From contig JAKECL010000033.1 in the NCBI GenBank assembly GCA_030460725.1, positions 1-9,850 on the forward strand: 9,850 nucleotides of DNA, written 5' to 3'. Below are positions 1 through 7,134 of the stretch, piece after piece. The notes beneath the pieces were generated by a model. That model saw only the letters and a list, made by a program, of their open reading frames with translations. It did not search any database and was not told the origin of the DNA. The translations under genes and the position numbers were made by a program. Origin of the DNA: Propionibacterium sp. (GTDB taxonomy: Bacteria > Actinomycetota > Actinomycetes > Actinomycetales > Actinomycetaceae). Every line of letters begins with the position of its first letter. The first letter of the stretch is position 1.

Positions 1-2
1 GG

Positions 3-53
3 CGCCCTCGTCAAGGCCCGGTCGCCCCCACAGACCCCAGGAGAACGCCATGA
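3..53 (+). CDS. possible 3' end of an upstream gene (partial), overlapping narG
   Basis: This frame is open from the window edge and ends at a TGA that overlaps the narG ATG in an ATGA motif (50-53). The 16 residues visible (ending TDPRRTP) are rich in Pro and Arg and say nothing about function. Support is circumstantial: the other gene junctions in both operons here also overlap by 1 to 4 bases, so a coupled upstream gene is plausible. The other two forward frames are also open over this short stretch, so it could equally be untranslated leader. A nitrate transporter (narK) is a common neighbour in nar operons, but nothing here shows it. Confidence 0.25.
   Translation, partial: RPRQGPVAPTDPRRTP
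39..43 (+). promoter_or_regulatory. ribosome binding site of narG
   Basis: AGGAG lies 6 bases before the ATG at 50. It decides the narG start, because the narG reading frame stays open upstream to the window edge without a stop. No promoter or Fnr-like site can be seen in the 49 bases available. Confidence 0.8.
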
Positions 54-3000
54 CCTCCACCGACACCCAGGACACAGCGTCCGGGTCGACGCGCGACCCC
101 TCCGCCCCGATCTTCCGATTCGGCTCCTTCCTGCGCCACGGCACGGCCTCGGCAGACACACGTCAGCTGTTCCTGAAGGGCGGACGCGAAGCCGACCGCT
201 TCTACCGCGAGCGCTGGCACCACGACAAGGTCGTGCGCTCCACCCACGGCGTGAACTGCACGGGTTCGTGCTCATGGATGGTCTACGTACGCGACGGGGT
301 CATCACCTGGGAGACGCAGGCAGTGGACTACCCCACCACCGGCCCCGACCTGCCGGAGTACGAGCCCCGCGGCTGCCCGAGGGGCGCAGCCTTCTCCTGG
401 TACACCTACTCCCCCACGCGCATCCGCCACCCCTATGTGCGCGGCGTGCTCCTGGACATGTACCGCGAGGCCAAGGCCCGCCTCCACGACCCGGTCCTCG
501 CCTGGCGCGACGTGGTGGAGGACCCGCAGCGCTCCCGCACCTACAAGGCTGCCCGCGGCAAGGGCGGGCTGGTGCGGACCTCCTGGGAGGAGGCCACGGA
601 GATGGTGGCCGCGGCCCACGTCTACACGATCCGGCGCTACGGGCCTGATCGCCTGGCGGGCTTCTCCGTGATCCCCGCCATGTCGATGGTCTCCTACGGA
701 GCGGGCTCGCGCTTCTACGAACTGCTGGGGGGCACCATGCTCTCCTTCTACGACTGGTACGCGGACCTGCCCATGGCCTCCCCGCAGGTCTTCGGCGACC
801 AGACCGACGTCCCGGAGTCGGGCGACTGGTTCAATGCGGCCTATCTGATGATGTGGGGCTCGAACATCCCCGTCACCCGCACCCCCGATGCCCACTTCAT
901 GACCGAGGCCCGCTACCACGGCCAGAAGGTCATCGCGGTCTCCCCCGACTACGCGGACAACACGAAGTTCGCCGACGAGTGGCTGCGCATCGCGCCGGGC
1001 ACCGACGGTGCCCTGGCCATGGCCATGGGCCACGTGATCCTCTCCGAGTTCCACGTCGGACGCCACGAGCCGTTCTTCCTGGACTACATGCGCAGGTACA
1101 CCGACTCCCCCTTCCTCGTGCGCCTCAAGCGCCGCGGCGACGCGTGGGTGCCGGGCAAGTTCCTGGTGGCCTCCGACCTCGACGAGGGCGGCGCCGTGGA
1201 CCCCTCCACCCCCGGAGTCCGCATCGAGGACGCCCTGGGCCTCGCCCACAGTGAGCACGCGGAGTTCCGTCCCCTGGTGTGGGACGCGGCCCGCGGGATC
1301 AGCGATCCCGGCGGCACGCTGGCGGACCACTACGGGGAGGCGGGCGCGGGACGGTGGAACCTCGAACTGGAGGGGCTGGACCCCGTTCTCTCCGCGGAGG
1401 ACCTCCAGGGCCACTGCGACTTGGAGGTCCTCCTCCCACGCTTCGACCTGCCCGGCAGAAACGGCGAGGGCAGCGTGGGCGCGGGTGTCGTGCACCGCGG
1501 TGTCCCCGCCCTGCGCGTGGGTGAGGACGAGTACGTCACCACCGTCTTTGACATCCTCCTGGCCCAGTACGGGGTGGAGCGGGCGGGCCTGCCGGGCCAG
1601 TGGCCCACCGGCTACGAGGACGCCTCCACCCCCGGGACACCTGCCTGGCAGGAGGAACTCACGGGGGTGCCCGCCGCGGCGGCTATCCGCGCGGGCCGCG
1701 ACTTCGCGCAGAACGCGGTGGAGTCCCGCGGCCGCTCGATGATCATCATGGGTGCGGGCACGAACCACTTCTACCACTCCGACGAGATCTACCGGACCTT
1801 CCTGGCGCTGACCACCATGTGCGCCACCCAGGGTGTCAATGGTGGCGGATGGGCCCACTACGTCGGTCAGGAGAAGGTGCGTCCCATCACCGGGTGGGCC
1901 CAGTACGCCTTCGCCCTGGACTGGCAGCGGCCCCCGCGTCAGATGATCTCCGCAGGCTTCTGGTACCTGCTCACCGACCAGTGGCGCTACGACGGGACCC
2001 CCGTGGCCCGCCTGGAGTCCCCCCTGTCGGAGGGCTCCTTCCAGGACATGACCACCGCGGACACCCTGGTGGAATCCATGAAGCGCGGGTGGATGCCCTC
2101 CTACCCGACGTTCTCGAAGTCCCCGCTGCTCCTGGCCCAGGAGGCCCGGGAGGCCGGGGTGGATCCCCGGCAGTGGATCGTGGACCGCCTGGGGGAGGGC
2201 AGCCTGCACTTCGCCTGCGAGGACCCCGACAACCCGGAGAACTTCCCCCGCGTCATCGCCTCGTGGCGCACGAACCTCATGGGGTCCTCCGCCAAGGGCG
2301 CGGAGTTCTTCTACCGCCACATGGTGGGCACCGAGAACGCGGTGAACGCCGAGGAAGTCCCGGAGGAGCGTCGCCCCCAGTCCATGGTGTGGCGCGACGC
2401 AGCGGCCAGCGGCAAGGTCGACCTGCTCTACACGCTCGACTTCCGCAACACCTCCACCACCCTGTCCTCCGACGTGGTGCTGCCCGCGGCCACCTGGTAC
2501 GAGAAGACGGACCTGTCCTCAACCGACATGCACCCCTTCGTCCACGCCTTCGACGCGGCCATCAATCCGCCCTGGGAGTCACGCACGGACTTCCAGGTCT
2601 TCCAGACGCTGTCGGGCCTGGTCTCCACCATGTCGCAGCGCCACCTGGGCACCCAGACCGATGTCGTGGCCGTGCCGCTGTCGCATGACTCCCCCGACGA
2701 GTACGCGACGCCGGGTGGAGTGGTCCAGGACCGGGAGGACACCGGGCTGGTCCCCGGCGTCACGATGCCGAAGCTGGTCACGGTGGAGAGGGACTACACC
2801 GCGATCCTGGACAAGTTCAACACCCTGGGTCCCCTGTCCGACAAGGTCGGGATGATGACCAAGGGCGTGCACTTCATGCCCGATGTCGAGATCGGGCACC
2901 TCGCCCACCTCAACGGCACGGCCCCGGCTGACAGTTCCCATCCCGGGGCGGGACGCCCCCTGGTGGACACCGACGCCAAGGCGGCGAACATGGTGCTCGC

Positions 3001-3895
3001 ACTTTCTGGCACCACCAATGGTCGCCTCGCCCTCCAGGGCTTCCACGACCTGGAGGCCCGCACGGGCACCCACTTGTCGGACCTGGCCCGGGGCAACGAG
3101 GAACGCCGAGTCACCCTGGCCGAGATGCAGGCCCACGGTCCCCAGACCATCGTCACCTCCCCGGAGTGGACGGGGTCCGAACACGGCAACCGCCGCTATT
3201 CTGCCTTCGTCCAGAACATCGAACGAGGGCGTCCCTTCCACACCCTCACCGGCCGCCAGCACTACTACCTGGACCACGACTGGATGAGGGACATGGGTGA
3301 GTCCCTGCCGACCTTCCGCCCACCCCTGGACCTCCACCACCTCTACGGCGAGCCCGCCGTGGGAGCCCTCACGGGCGGAGGCGCCGGAGGCGCGGGGAGC
3401 GGCGCGACAGCGGGGAGCGGCGGCCAGGCAGGCGAGGCCCAGGTGGCCGTGCGCTACCTGACCCCGCACAACAAGTGGGCGATCCACTCCCAGTACTTCG
3501 ACAACCTGCACATGCTCACCCTGGGGCGCGGGGGCCAGACGATCTGGATGAGCGCCGTGGACGCCGAGAAGATCGGGGTCCGCGACAACGACTGGGTGGA
3601 GGCCACCAACCGTAACGGCCTGGTGGTGGCGCGCGCCGTCGTCTCCCACCGCATCCCCGAGGGCACGGTGTTCATGTACCACGCCCAGGAGCGGACCGTG
3701 GGGACCCCCCTGTCGGAGGCCACGGGCAAACGCGGAGGCATCCACAACTCCCTGACCCGCATCCTCATCAAGCCCTCCCACCTGGTGGGCGGCTATGCGC
3801 AGCATTCCTACGCGTTCAATTACATCGGCCCCACGGGCAACCAGCGTGACGAGGTCACCCTGATCCGCCGTCGCAGCCAGGAGGTGACGTTCTGA
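50..3895 (+). CDS. narG: respiratory nitrate reductase, alpha (catalytic) subunit NarG
   Basis: This is the catalytic subunit of the membrane-bound, cytoplasm-facing nitrate reductase, which reduces nitrate to nitrite with electrons from menaquinol. At 1281 residues it is slightly longer than E. coli NarG (1247). Near the N-terminus His66, Cys70, Cys74 and Cys109 (THGVNCTGSCSW then EPRGCPRGA) match the ligands of the FS0 [4Fe-4S] cluster. Asp235 in SFYDWYADLP matches the aspartate that binds molybdenum in NarG, and GAGTNHFYHSD (568-578) and GGGWAHYVGQEK follow. The molybdopterin-dinucleotide binding domain starts near YLTPH (1136-1140). No twin-arginine or other signal peptide is visible, as expected. 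A Gly-rich insert (1109-1130) precedes the C-terminal domain. The position after the FYDWY motif is Ala238, where E. coli has Cys. The ATG at 50 has a good AGGAG. The stop overlaps narH by one base (TGATG), so the two are translationally coupled. Confidence 0.97.
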   Translation: MTSTDTQDTASGSTRDPSAPIFRFGSFLRHGTASADTRQLFLKGGREADRFYRERWHHDKVVRSTHGVNCTGSCSWMVYVRDGVITWETQAVDYPTTGPDLPEYEPRGCPRGAAFSWYTYSPTRIRHPYVRGVLLDMYREAKARLHDPVLAWRDVVEDPQRSRTYKAARGKGGLVRTSWEEATEMVAAAHVYTIRRYGPDRLAGFSVIPAMSMVSYGAGSRFYELLGGTMLSFYDWYADLPMASPQVFGDQTDVPESGDWFNAAYLMMWGSNIPVTRTPDAHFMTEARYHGQKVIAVSPDYADNTKFADEWLRIAPGTDGALAMAMGHVILSEFHVGRHEPFFLDYMRRYTDSPFLVRLKRRGDAWVPGKFLVASDLDEGGAVDPSTPGVRIEDALGLAHSEHAEFRPLVWDAARGISDPGGTLADHYGEAGAGRWNLELEGLDPVLSAEDLQGHCDLEVLLPRFDLPGRNGEGSVGAGVVHRGVPALRVGEDEYVTTVFDILLAQYGVERAGLPGQWPTGYEDASTPGTPAWQEELTGVPAAAAIRAGRDFAQNAVESRGRSMIIMGAGTNHFYHSDEIYRTFLALTTMCATQGVNGGGWAHYVGQEKVRPITGWAQYAFALDWQRPPRQMISAGFWYLLTDQWRYDGTPVARLESPLSEGSFQDMTTADTLVESMKRGWMPSYPTFSKSPLLLAQEAREAGVDPRQWIVDRLGEGSLHFACEDPDNPENFPRVIASWRTNLMGSSAKGAEFFYRHMVGTENAVNAEEVPEERRPQSMVWRDAAASGKVDLLYTLDFRNTSTTLSSDVVLPAATWYEKTDLSSTDMHPFVHAFDAAINPPWESRTDFQVFQTLSGLVSTMSQRHLGTQTDVVAVPLSHDSPDEYATPGGVVQDREDTGLVPGVTMPKLVTVERDYTAILDKFNTLGPLSDKVGMMTKGVHFMPDVEIGHLAHLNGTAPADSSHPGAGRPLVDTDAKAANMVLALSGTTNGRLALQGFHDLEARTGTHLSDLARGNEERRVTLAEMQAHGPQTIVTSPEWTGSEHGNRRYSAFVQNIERGRPFHTLTGRQHYYLDHDWMRDMGESLPTFRPPLDLHHLYGEPAVGALTGGGAGGAGSGATAGSGGQAGEAQVAVRYLTPHNKWAIHSQYFDNLHMLTLGRGGQTIWMSAVDAEKIGVRDNDWVEATNRNGLVVARAVVSHRIPEGTVFMYHAQERTVGTPLSEATGKRGGIHNSLTRILIKPSHLVGGYAQHSYAFNYIGPTGNQRDEVTLIRRRSQEVTF
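3392..3427 (+). repeat. 18-bp tandem duplication encoding the NarG Gly-rich linker
   Basis: Two adjacent 18-base units share their first 12 bases exactly (GCGGGGAGCGGC at 3392-3403 and 3410-3421) and are in frame, encoding AGSGAT then AGSGGQ (residues 1115-1126). They form the core of a Gly/Ala/Ser-rich stretch (about residues 1109-1130) just before the conserved YLTPH segment. In E. coli NarG the same place holds a short polar linker, so this looks like a linker grown by slippage or unequal crossover and tolerated between domains. Confidence 0.7.
3879..3887 (+). promoter_or_regulatory. ribosome binding site of narH
   Basis: AGGAGGTGA is a full-length match to the anti-Shine-Dalgarno sequence. 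It lies inside the last codons of narG, 7 bases before the narH ATG at 3895, and favours that ATG over the in-frame ATG at 3904. It implies strong initiation of narH within the polycistronic message. Confidence 0.85.
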
Positions 3896-5526
3896 TGAAG
3901 GTCATGGCACAGATCGCCATGGTGATGAACCTCGACAAGTGCATCGGATGCCACACGTGCTCCGTCACGTGCAAGCAGACGTGGACGAACCGCGAGGGCG
4001 CGGAGTACATGTGGTTCAACAATGTCGAGACCCGCCCCGGCGTCGGATACCCCCGCTCCTGGGAGGACCAGGAACGCTGGCGCGGAGGCTGGGTGCGCAA
4101 GCGCTCCGGGCGGCTCAAGCCCCGCCTGGGTGGTCGTCTCCATGAGCTCACCACCATCTTCGCCAACCCCCGCATGCCTGAGCTCCAGGACTACTACGAA
4201 CCCTGGACCTACGAGTACGAGAAGCTGCTGAGTGCCCCGCGGGACTCCGCCACCTTCCCGGTCGCCCGTCCCGTCTCCCAGATCACCGGCCAACCGATGG
4301 ACACCATCTCCTGGGGTCCCAACTGGGACGACGACCTGGGTGGCGCACCCGAGACCATGCAGGAGGATCCCGTCCTCCAGGCGATCTCCACCAGGGTGCA
4401 GGCCCAGATCGAGCAGACCTTCATGTTCTACCTGCCCCGCATCTGCGAGCACTGCCTCAACCCCACCTGCGTCTCCGCCTGCCCCTCGGGCGCCATGTAC
4501 AAGCGCACGGAGGACGGCATCGTCCTGGTGGACCAGGACGCCTGCCGCGGCTGGCGCATGTGTGTGTCGGCGTGCCCCTACAAGAAGGTCTACTTCAACC
4601 ATTCCACCGGCAAGGCCGAGAAGTGTACCCTGTGCTACCCGCGCCTGGAGGTGGGCCAGCCCACCGTGTGCTCCGAGACCTGCGTGGGACGCCTGCGCTA
4701 CCTTGGTGTCCTGCTCTACGACGCCGACCGCGTCGGTGAGGTCGCGGCCACGGAGGACCCCCAGGACCTCTACATGGCCCAGCGTTCCGTGCTGCTGGAC
4801 CCCCACCCCCCCGCGGTCGTGGCCGGCGCCCTGGCCCAGGACATCCCCCAGGACTGGATCACCGCCGCCCAGCAGTCCCCCATCTGGGACCTCATCGACA
4901 CCTATGAGGTGGCGCTGCCCCTGCACCCGGAGTACCGGACGCTGCCCATGGTCTGGTACGTGCCGCCCCTGTCCCCCGTGGTCGACGCCGTCTCCGCCTC
5001 CGGGTCGGACGGCGAGGACCACCGGGTGCTGCTCAGCGCCATCTCCCAGATGCGCATCCCCCTGGACTACCTGGCCGAGCTCTTCACCGCCGGGGACACC
5101 CGCGTGGTGGAGCGTGTCCTGCGACGCCTGGGCGCCATGCGCTCCTACATGCGCGACATCGACCTGGGCCGCGAGGGCAGTGAGGAGATCGCCGGGGCCG
5201 TCGGGATGACCGGGGAGGACCTGCAGCGCATGTACCGTCTGCTGGCCATCGCCAAGTACGACGACCGCTACGTCATCCCCACCAACCACCCCGAGACTCC
5301 CCGCGGGATCGCCTCTCTGGGTCCCGATGCCGCGGCAGCCGCAGCCGGACTGGGGTCCGGCGCACCGCAGGCCTGCTCGGTCTCCGCCTTCCACGGCCAG
5401 GAGACCACGTCGGTGGGGACACCGAGCGTGCCCCGGCCCCAGGGCGTGCGCGTCAACCTGCTCACCTGGGACGGGGACTCCCACGCCTCCGGCCTGTACC
5501 CCACCAGCGGGAAGGACCAGTCATGA
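3895..5526 (+). CDS. narH: respiratory nitrate reductase, beta (iron-sulfur) subunit NarH
   Basis: This is the electron-transfer subunit linking the NarI hemes to NarG. It has 543 residues, against about 512 in E. coli. Four ferredoxin-like Cys groups are intact: Cys16/19/22/26 (CIGCHTCSVTC), Cys184/187/192/196 (CEHCLNPTCVSAC), Cys217/Trp220/Cys223/Cys227 (CRGWRMCVSAC) and Cys244/247/259/263 (CTLC, then CSETC). Their numbering coincides with the E. coli ligands as I recall them. Trp220 in place of a Cys is the family mark of the [3Fe-4S] cluster, so three [4Fe-4S] and one [3Fe-4S] clusters are expected. The signature LPLHPEYRTLPMVWYVPPLSP is split across the middle of the protein, as in the family. 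The C-terminus after YVIPTNHPE is longer than usual, with an Ala run at 479-484 and Gly/Ala/Pro-rich sequence. It starts by a 1-base overlap with narG. Its TGA overlaps an ATG at 5523 (ATGA) that should launch narJ. Confidence 0.97.
   Translation: MKVMAQIAMVMNLDKCIGCHTCSVTCKQTWTNREGAEYMWFNNVETRPGVGYPRSWEDQERWRGGWVRKRSGRLKPRLGGRLHELTTIFANPRMPELQDYYEPWTYEYEKLLSAPRDSATFPVARPVSQITGQPMDTISWGPNWDDDLGGAPETMQEDPVLQAISTRVQAQIEQTFMFYLPRICEHCLNPTCVSACPSGAMYKRTEDGIVLVDQDACRGWRMCVSACPYKKVYFNHSTGKAEKCTLCYPRLEVGQPTVCSETCVGRLRYLGVLLYDADRVGEVAATEDPQDLYMAQRSVLLDPHPPAVVAGALAQDIPQDWITAAQQSPIWDLIDTYEVALPLHPEYRTLPMVWYVPPLSPVVDAVSASGSDGEDHRVLLSAISQMRIPLDYLAELFTAGDTRVVERVLRRLGAMRSYMRDIDLGREGSEEIAGAVGMTGEDLQRMYRLLAIAKYDDRYVIPTNHPETPRGIASLGPDAAAAAAGLGSGAPQACSVSAFHGQETTSVGTPSVPRPQGVRVNLLTWDGDSHASGLYPTSGKDQS
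5512..5516 (+). promoter_or_regulatory. ribosome binding site pointing to the ATG at 5523
   Basis: AAGGA, within GGGAAGGA, lies 6 bases before the ATG of the ATGA overlap at the end of narH. It is the best initiation signal near the start of narJ, but the ATG it serves is not in the frame of the conserved NarJ protein. The in-frame candidates TTG 5563 and ATG 5608 have no comparable site; the nearest purine run is AGG at 5590-5592, 15 bases before ATG 5608. Confidence 0.6.
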
Positions 5527-5606
5527 GCGCCCGATTCGTCAGCGCACGCCCCATCGACCCTGTTGCCACCGTCGCGTGCACACCCTGGCAGGTGCGCACC
5601 GCCCCA
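5523..5606 (+). other. ATGA-coupled 28-codon reading frame, probable true N-terminus of NarJ in another frame
   Basis: The frame starts at the ATG overlapping the narH stop, behind a good ribosome binding site. Its first 28 codons (MSARFVSARP... to ...WQVRTAP) have about 79% G or C in third positions, typical of coding sequence here. Downstream of about 5608 the conserved NarJ protein is read in the +1 frame. A CCCC run at 5602-5605 lies at the crossover: dropping one C turns the text into ...QVRTAHMTLSVLLDYP... and yields a continuous 231-residue protein, close to the 236 of E. coli NarJ. It may be a sequencing or assembly error, a real frameshift, programmed frameshifting, or a short leader frame that keeps ribosomes coupled. 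The frame also runs on without a stop to 5963, but in that extension it resembles no protein I know. Confidence 0.55.
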
Positions 5607-5607
5607 C

Positions 5608-6219
5608 ATGACCCTCTCCGTCCTCCTGGACTACCCGCGCGCAGACTTCCCCCAGGTCATGGACGCCGCCCGGGAGTCCCTGGACACCCTGCCCGCCCCC
5701 ATCCGCGCCGACATCGAGGCCTACCTCGACTGGGCGCAGCAGGTCGGCACGCGCGCCGTGGAGGAGGCCTATGTCGACACCTTCGACCAACAGAGGCGCT
5801 GCACCCTCTACCTGTCCTACTACGCCACCGGGGACACCCGTCAGCGCGGCGTCGCCATCCTCGGCTTCCGGGACCTCATGCGCGCCATCGGCTTCGAGCA
5901 GGACCGGGACGAGTTGGCCGACTACCTGCCCCTCGTCCTGGAGCTCTCGGGACGCTCCGGTGACCCGATCGTCCTGGAACTCTTGGCCGCCCACCACGAG
6001 GGGATCGAGGTCATGCGCGCAGCCCTGCACGGCCTCGACTCCCCCTGGGCCCACCTCCTGGACGCTTTGTGCCGGACGCTTCCCCCGGTGGATGCGGAGA
6101 CGGAGGCACGCTACCAGCGCCTCGTCACCCAGGGGCCGCCCTCGGAGATGGTCGGCACGGGGACTGCCCTGCCCTTCCCGACAAGTGGCCCTGCCGGGGC
6201 GGATGGGGGTCTGCGATGA
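5608..6219 (+). CDS. narJ: nitrate reductase assembly chaperone NarJ (delta subunit); start uncertain
   Basis: NarJ is a cytoplasmic chaperone of the TorD/NarJ class. It binds the NarG N-terminus and helps molybdenum cofactor and Fe-S insertion before the complex attaches to NarI; it is not part of the final enzyme. Family marks are LLDYPRADFP near the start, then YVDTFDQQRRCTLYLSYY, GDTRQRG, and ELADYLPLVLEL in the middle. Read from the in-frame ATG at 5608 it has 203 residues. A TTG at 5563 would give 218, also without a ribosome binding site. The better initiation signal is at 5523 in another frame, and joining that to this frame needs a one-base shift (see that entry). Its TGA overlaps the narI ATG (ATGA, 6216-6219). 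The identity is firm; the true N-terminus is not. Confidence 0.9.
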   Translation: MTLSVLLDYPRADFPQVMDAARESLDTLPAPIRADIEAYLDWAQQVGTRAVEEAYVDTFDQQRRCTLYLSYYATGDTRQRGVAILGFRDLMRAIGFEQDRDELADYLPLVLELSGRSGDPIVLELLAAHHEGIEVMRAALHGLDSPWAHLLDALCRTLPPVDAETEARYQRLVTQGPPSEMVGTGTALPFPTSGPAGADGGLR

Positions 6220-7016
6220 GCACCCTGCTGTGGGTCGTCCTGCCCTATGTGAGTCTCACGCTGCTGGTCGTGGGCATGGTGTGGCGCTGGCGCAGTGACC
6301 GGTTCGGCTGGACCAGCCGCTCCTCCGAGCTGTATGAGTCGAAGATGCTGCGCATCTCCTCCCCCCTGTTCCACTACGGGATCCTGCTGGTGGCCCTGGG
6401 ACACTTCATGGGGCTGCTGGTTCCGAAGTCCTGGACCACCGCCTGGGGCGTCCACGAGCACACCTACCACCTCATCGCGACCATCCCGGGAGCCATCGCC
6501 GCCGTCATGACGATCGTGGGGTTGGTGGGTCTGCTCTACCGGCGTTTCGTCATCCGCTCGGTCCGCCTGGCCACCAGCCGCAGTGACCTGGTCATGTATG
6601 CCTTCCTCACCCTGGCGATCCTGCTGGGCGGGTTCGCGACCCTCACCCAGCAGATCCTGGGTACCGGCGGTGAGGGCTACGACTACCGGGAGACGATCTC
6701 CCCGTGGCTGCGCTCGATCCTCTCCTTCCAGCCCCGGCCCGAGCTCATGGCCGATGTGCCCCTCGCCTTCAAGCTGCACGTCGTGGCGGGCTTCCTGCTC
6801 TTCGCCGTGTGGCCCTTCACCCGCCTGGTGCACGCCGTCTCGGCGCCGCTGGGCTACGTGTCGCGCCCCTATGTGGTCTACCGCTCCGCCTCTCCCTCGG
6901 TGGGCACCTCGCCCTCCGCCCGCGGGTGGAGCCCCGTGGGGTCCTCGCGCAGGCGTCGGCGCAGGCGCGCAAGGTCCTCGCTCGACATCGACGAGGTCGG
7001 CCCCTCCGGCGCCTGA
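6216..7016 (+). CDS. narI: respiratory nitrate reductase, gamma (cytochrome b) subunit NarI
   Basis: NarI is the membrane anchor that oxidises menaquinol at the outer face and passes electrons through two b hemes to NarH. It has 266 residues, against about 225 in E. coli. Five hydrophobic helices are visible at about 4-24, 49-70, 87-107, 124-147 and 182-203. The four heme ligands are in place: His53 and His63 (FHYGILLVALGH, ten apart) and His188 and His206 (eighteen apart), the same spacing as His56/66 and His187/205 in E. coli. The start is the ATG in the ATGA overlap with narJ, preceded by GGGGG six bases upstream; the frame is open further up but that part lies inside narJ. The C-terminus is about 40 residues longer than usual and contains seven consecutive arginines (245-251). 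It is the last gene of the operon. Confidence 0.96.
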   Translation: MSTLLWVVLPYVSLTLLVVGMVWRWRSDRFGWTSRSSELYESKMLRISSPLFHYGILLVALGHFMGLLVPKSWTTAWGVHEHTYHLIATIPGAIAAVMTIVGLVGLLYRRFVIRSVRLATSRSDLVMYAFLTLAILLGGFATLTQQILGTGGEGYDYRETISPWLRSILSFQPRPELMADVPLAFKLHVVAGFLLFAVWPFTRLVHAVSAPLGYVSRPYVVYRSASPSVGTSPSARGWSPVGSSRRRRRRRARSSLDIDEVGPSGA

Positions 7017-7018
7017 AC

Positions 7019-7044
7019 CCCCGCGGGTCTCCCGGCCCGCGGGG
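7019..7044 (+). terminator. GC-rich stem-loop after narI, possible (bidirectional) terminator
   Basis: CCCCGCGGG (7019-7027) and CCCGCGGGG (7036-7044) form a perfect 9-bp stem with an 8-base loop, beginning 3 bases after the narI stop. No T tract follows on either strand, so it is not a classical intrinsic terminator. Such U-less GC hairpins are often proposed as terminators or mRNA 3'-end stabilisers in high-GC Gram-positives. It could also stop the convergent sdhAB transcript, whose coding part ends about 90 bases to the right. Confidence 0.55.
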
Positions 7045-7059
7045 TCGCCGCCTGGACGA

Positions 7060-7125
7060 GGACGGACCTCGCGAGAGAACAGGACGGACTTCGGCTGGAA
7101 CCGGGACGGACTTCGGCGGGGAGGG
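7060..7125. repeat. three tandem copies of a 22-bp direct repeat between the convergent operons
   Basis: Units begin at 7060, 7082 and 7104, exactly 22 bases apart. All share GGACGGAC at their start. The second and third agree over their first 14 bases (GGACGGACTTCGGC) and at about 18 of 22 positions; the first agrees with the second at about 14 of 22. The copies lie in untranslated DNA between the narI stop (7016) and the sdhB stop (7135). They may be a small decayed minisatellite. The spacing of about two helical turns would also suit a protein that binds one face of the DNA, but nothing else points to that. Confidence 0.65.
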
Positions 7126-7134
7126 AAGAAGGGG

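Noticed and set aside
272..2320. 682-codon open frame on the - strand opposite narG
   Set aside because: It lies wholly antisense to a firmly identified gene. Its protein is low-complexity (Gly, Val, Ala, Arg, His) with no recognisable motif, as expected from the complement of high-GC3 coding sequence.
5329..5346. Short GCN repeat encoding six alanines in narH, considered as a microsatellite
   Set aside because: The codons vary (GCC, GCG, GCA), so it is not a pure DNA repeat. It is reported only as part of the NarH C-terminal extension.
3820..5484. 554-codon open frame on the - strand opposite narH (and a 408-codon one opposite narG, 2579-3805)
   Set aside because: They have the same antisense high-GC artefact. 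Composition is skewed, no family marks are visible, and no ribosome binding site supports them over NarG/NarH, whose cofactor ligands are intact.
6069..6215. Upstream in-frame extension of narI
   Set aside because: It lies inside narJ. The ATGA overlap at 6216 and the hydrophobic MSTLLWVVLPYVSL start fit NarI, and the extension would place a non-hydrophobic segment before the first helix.
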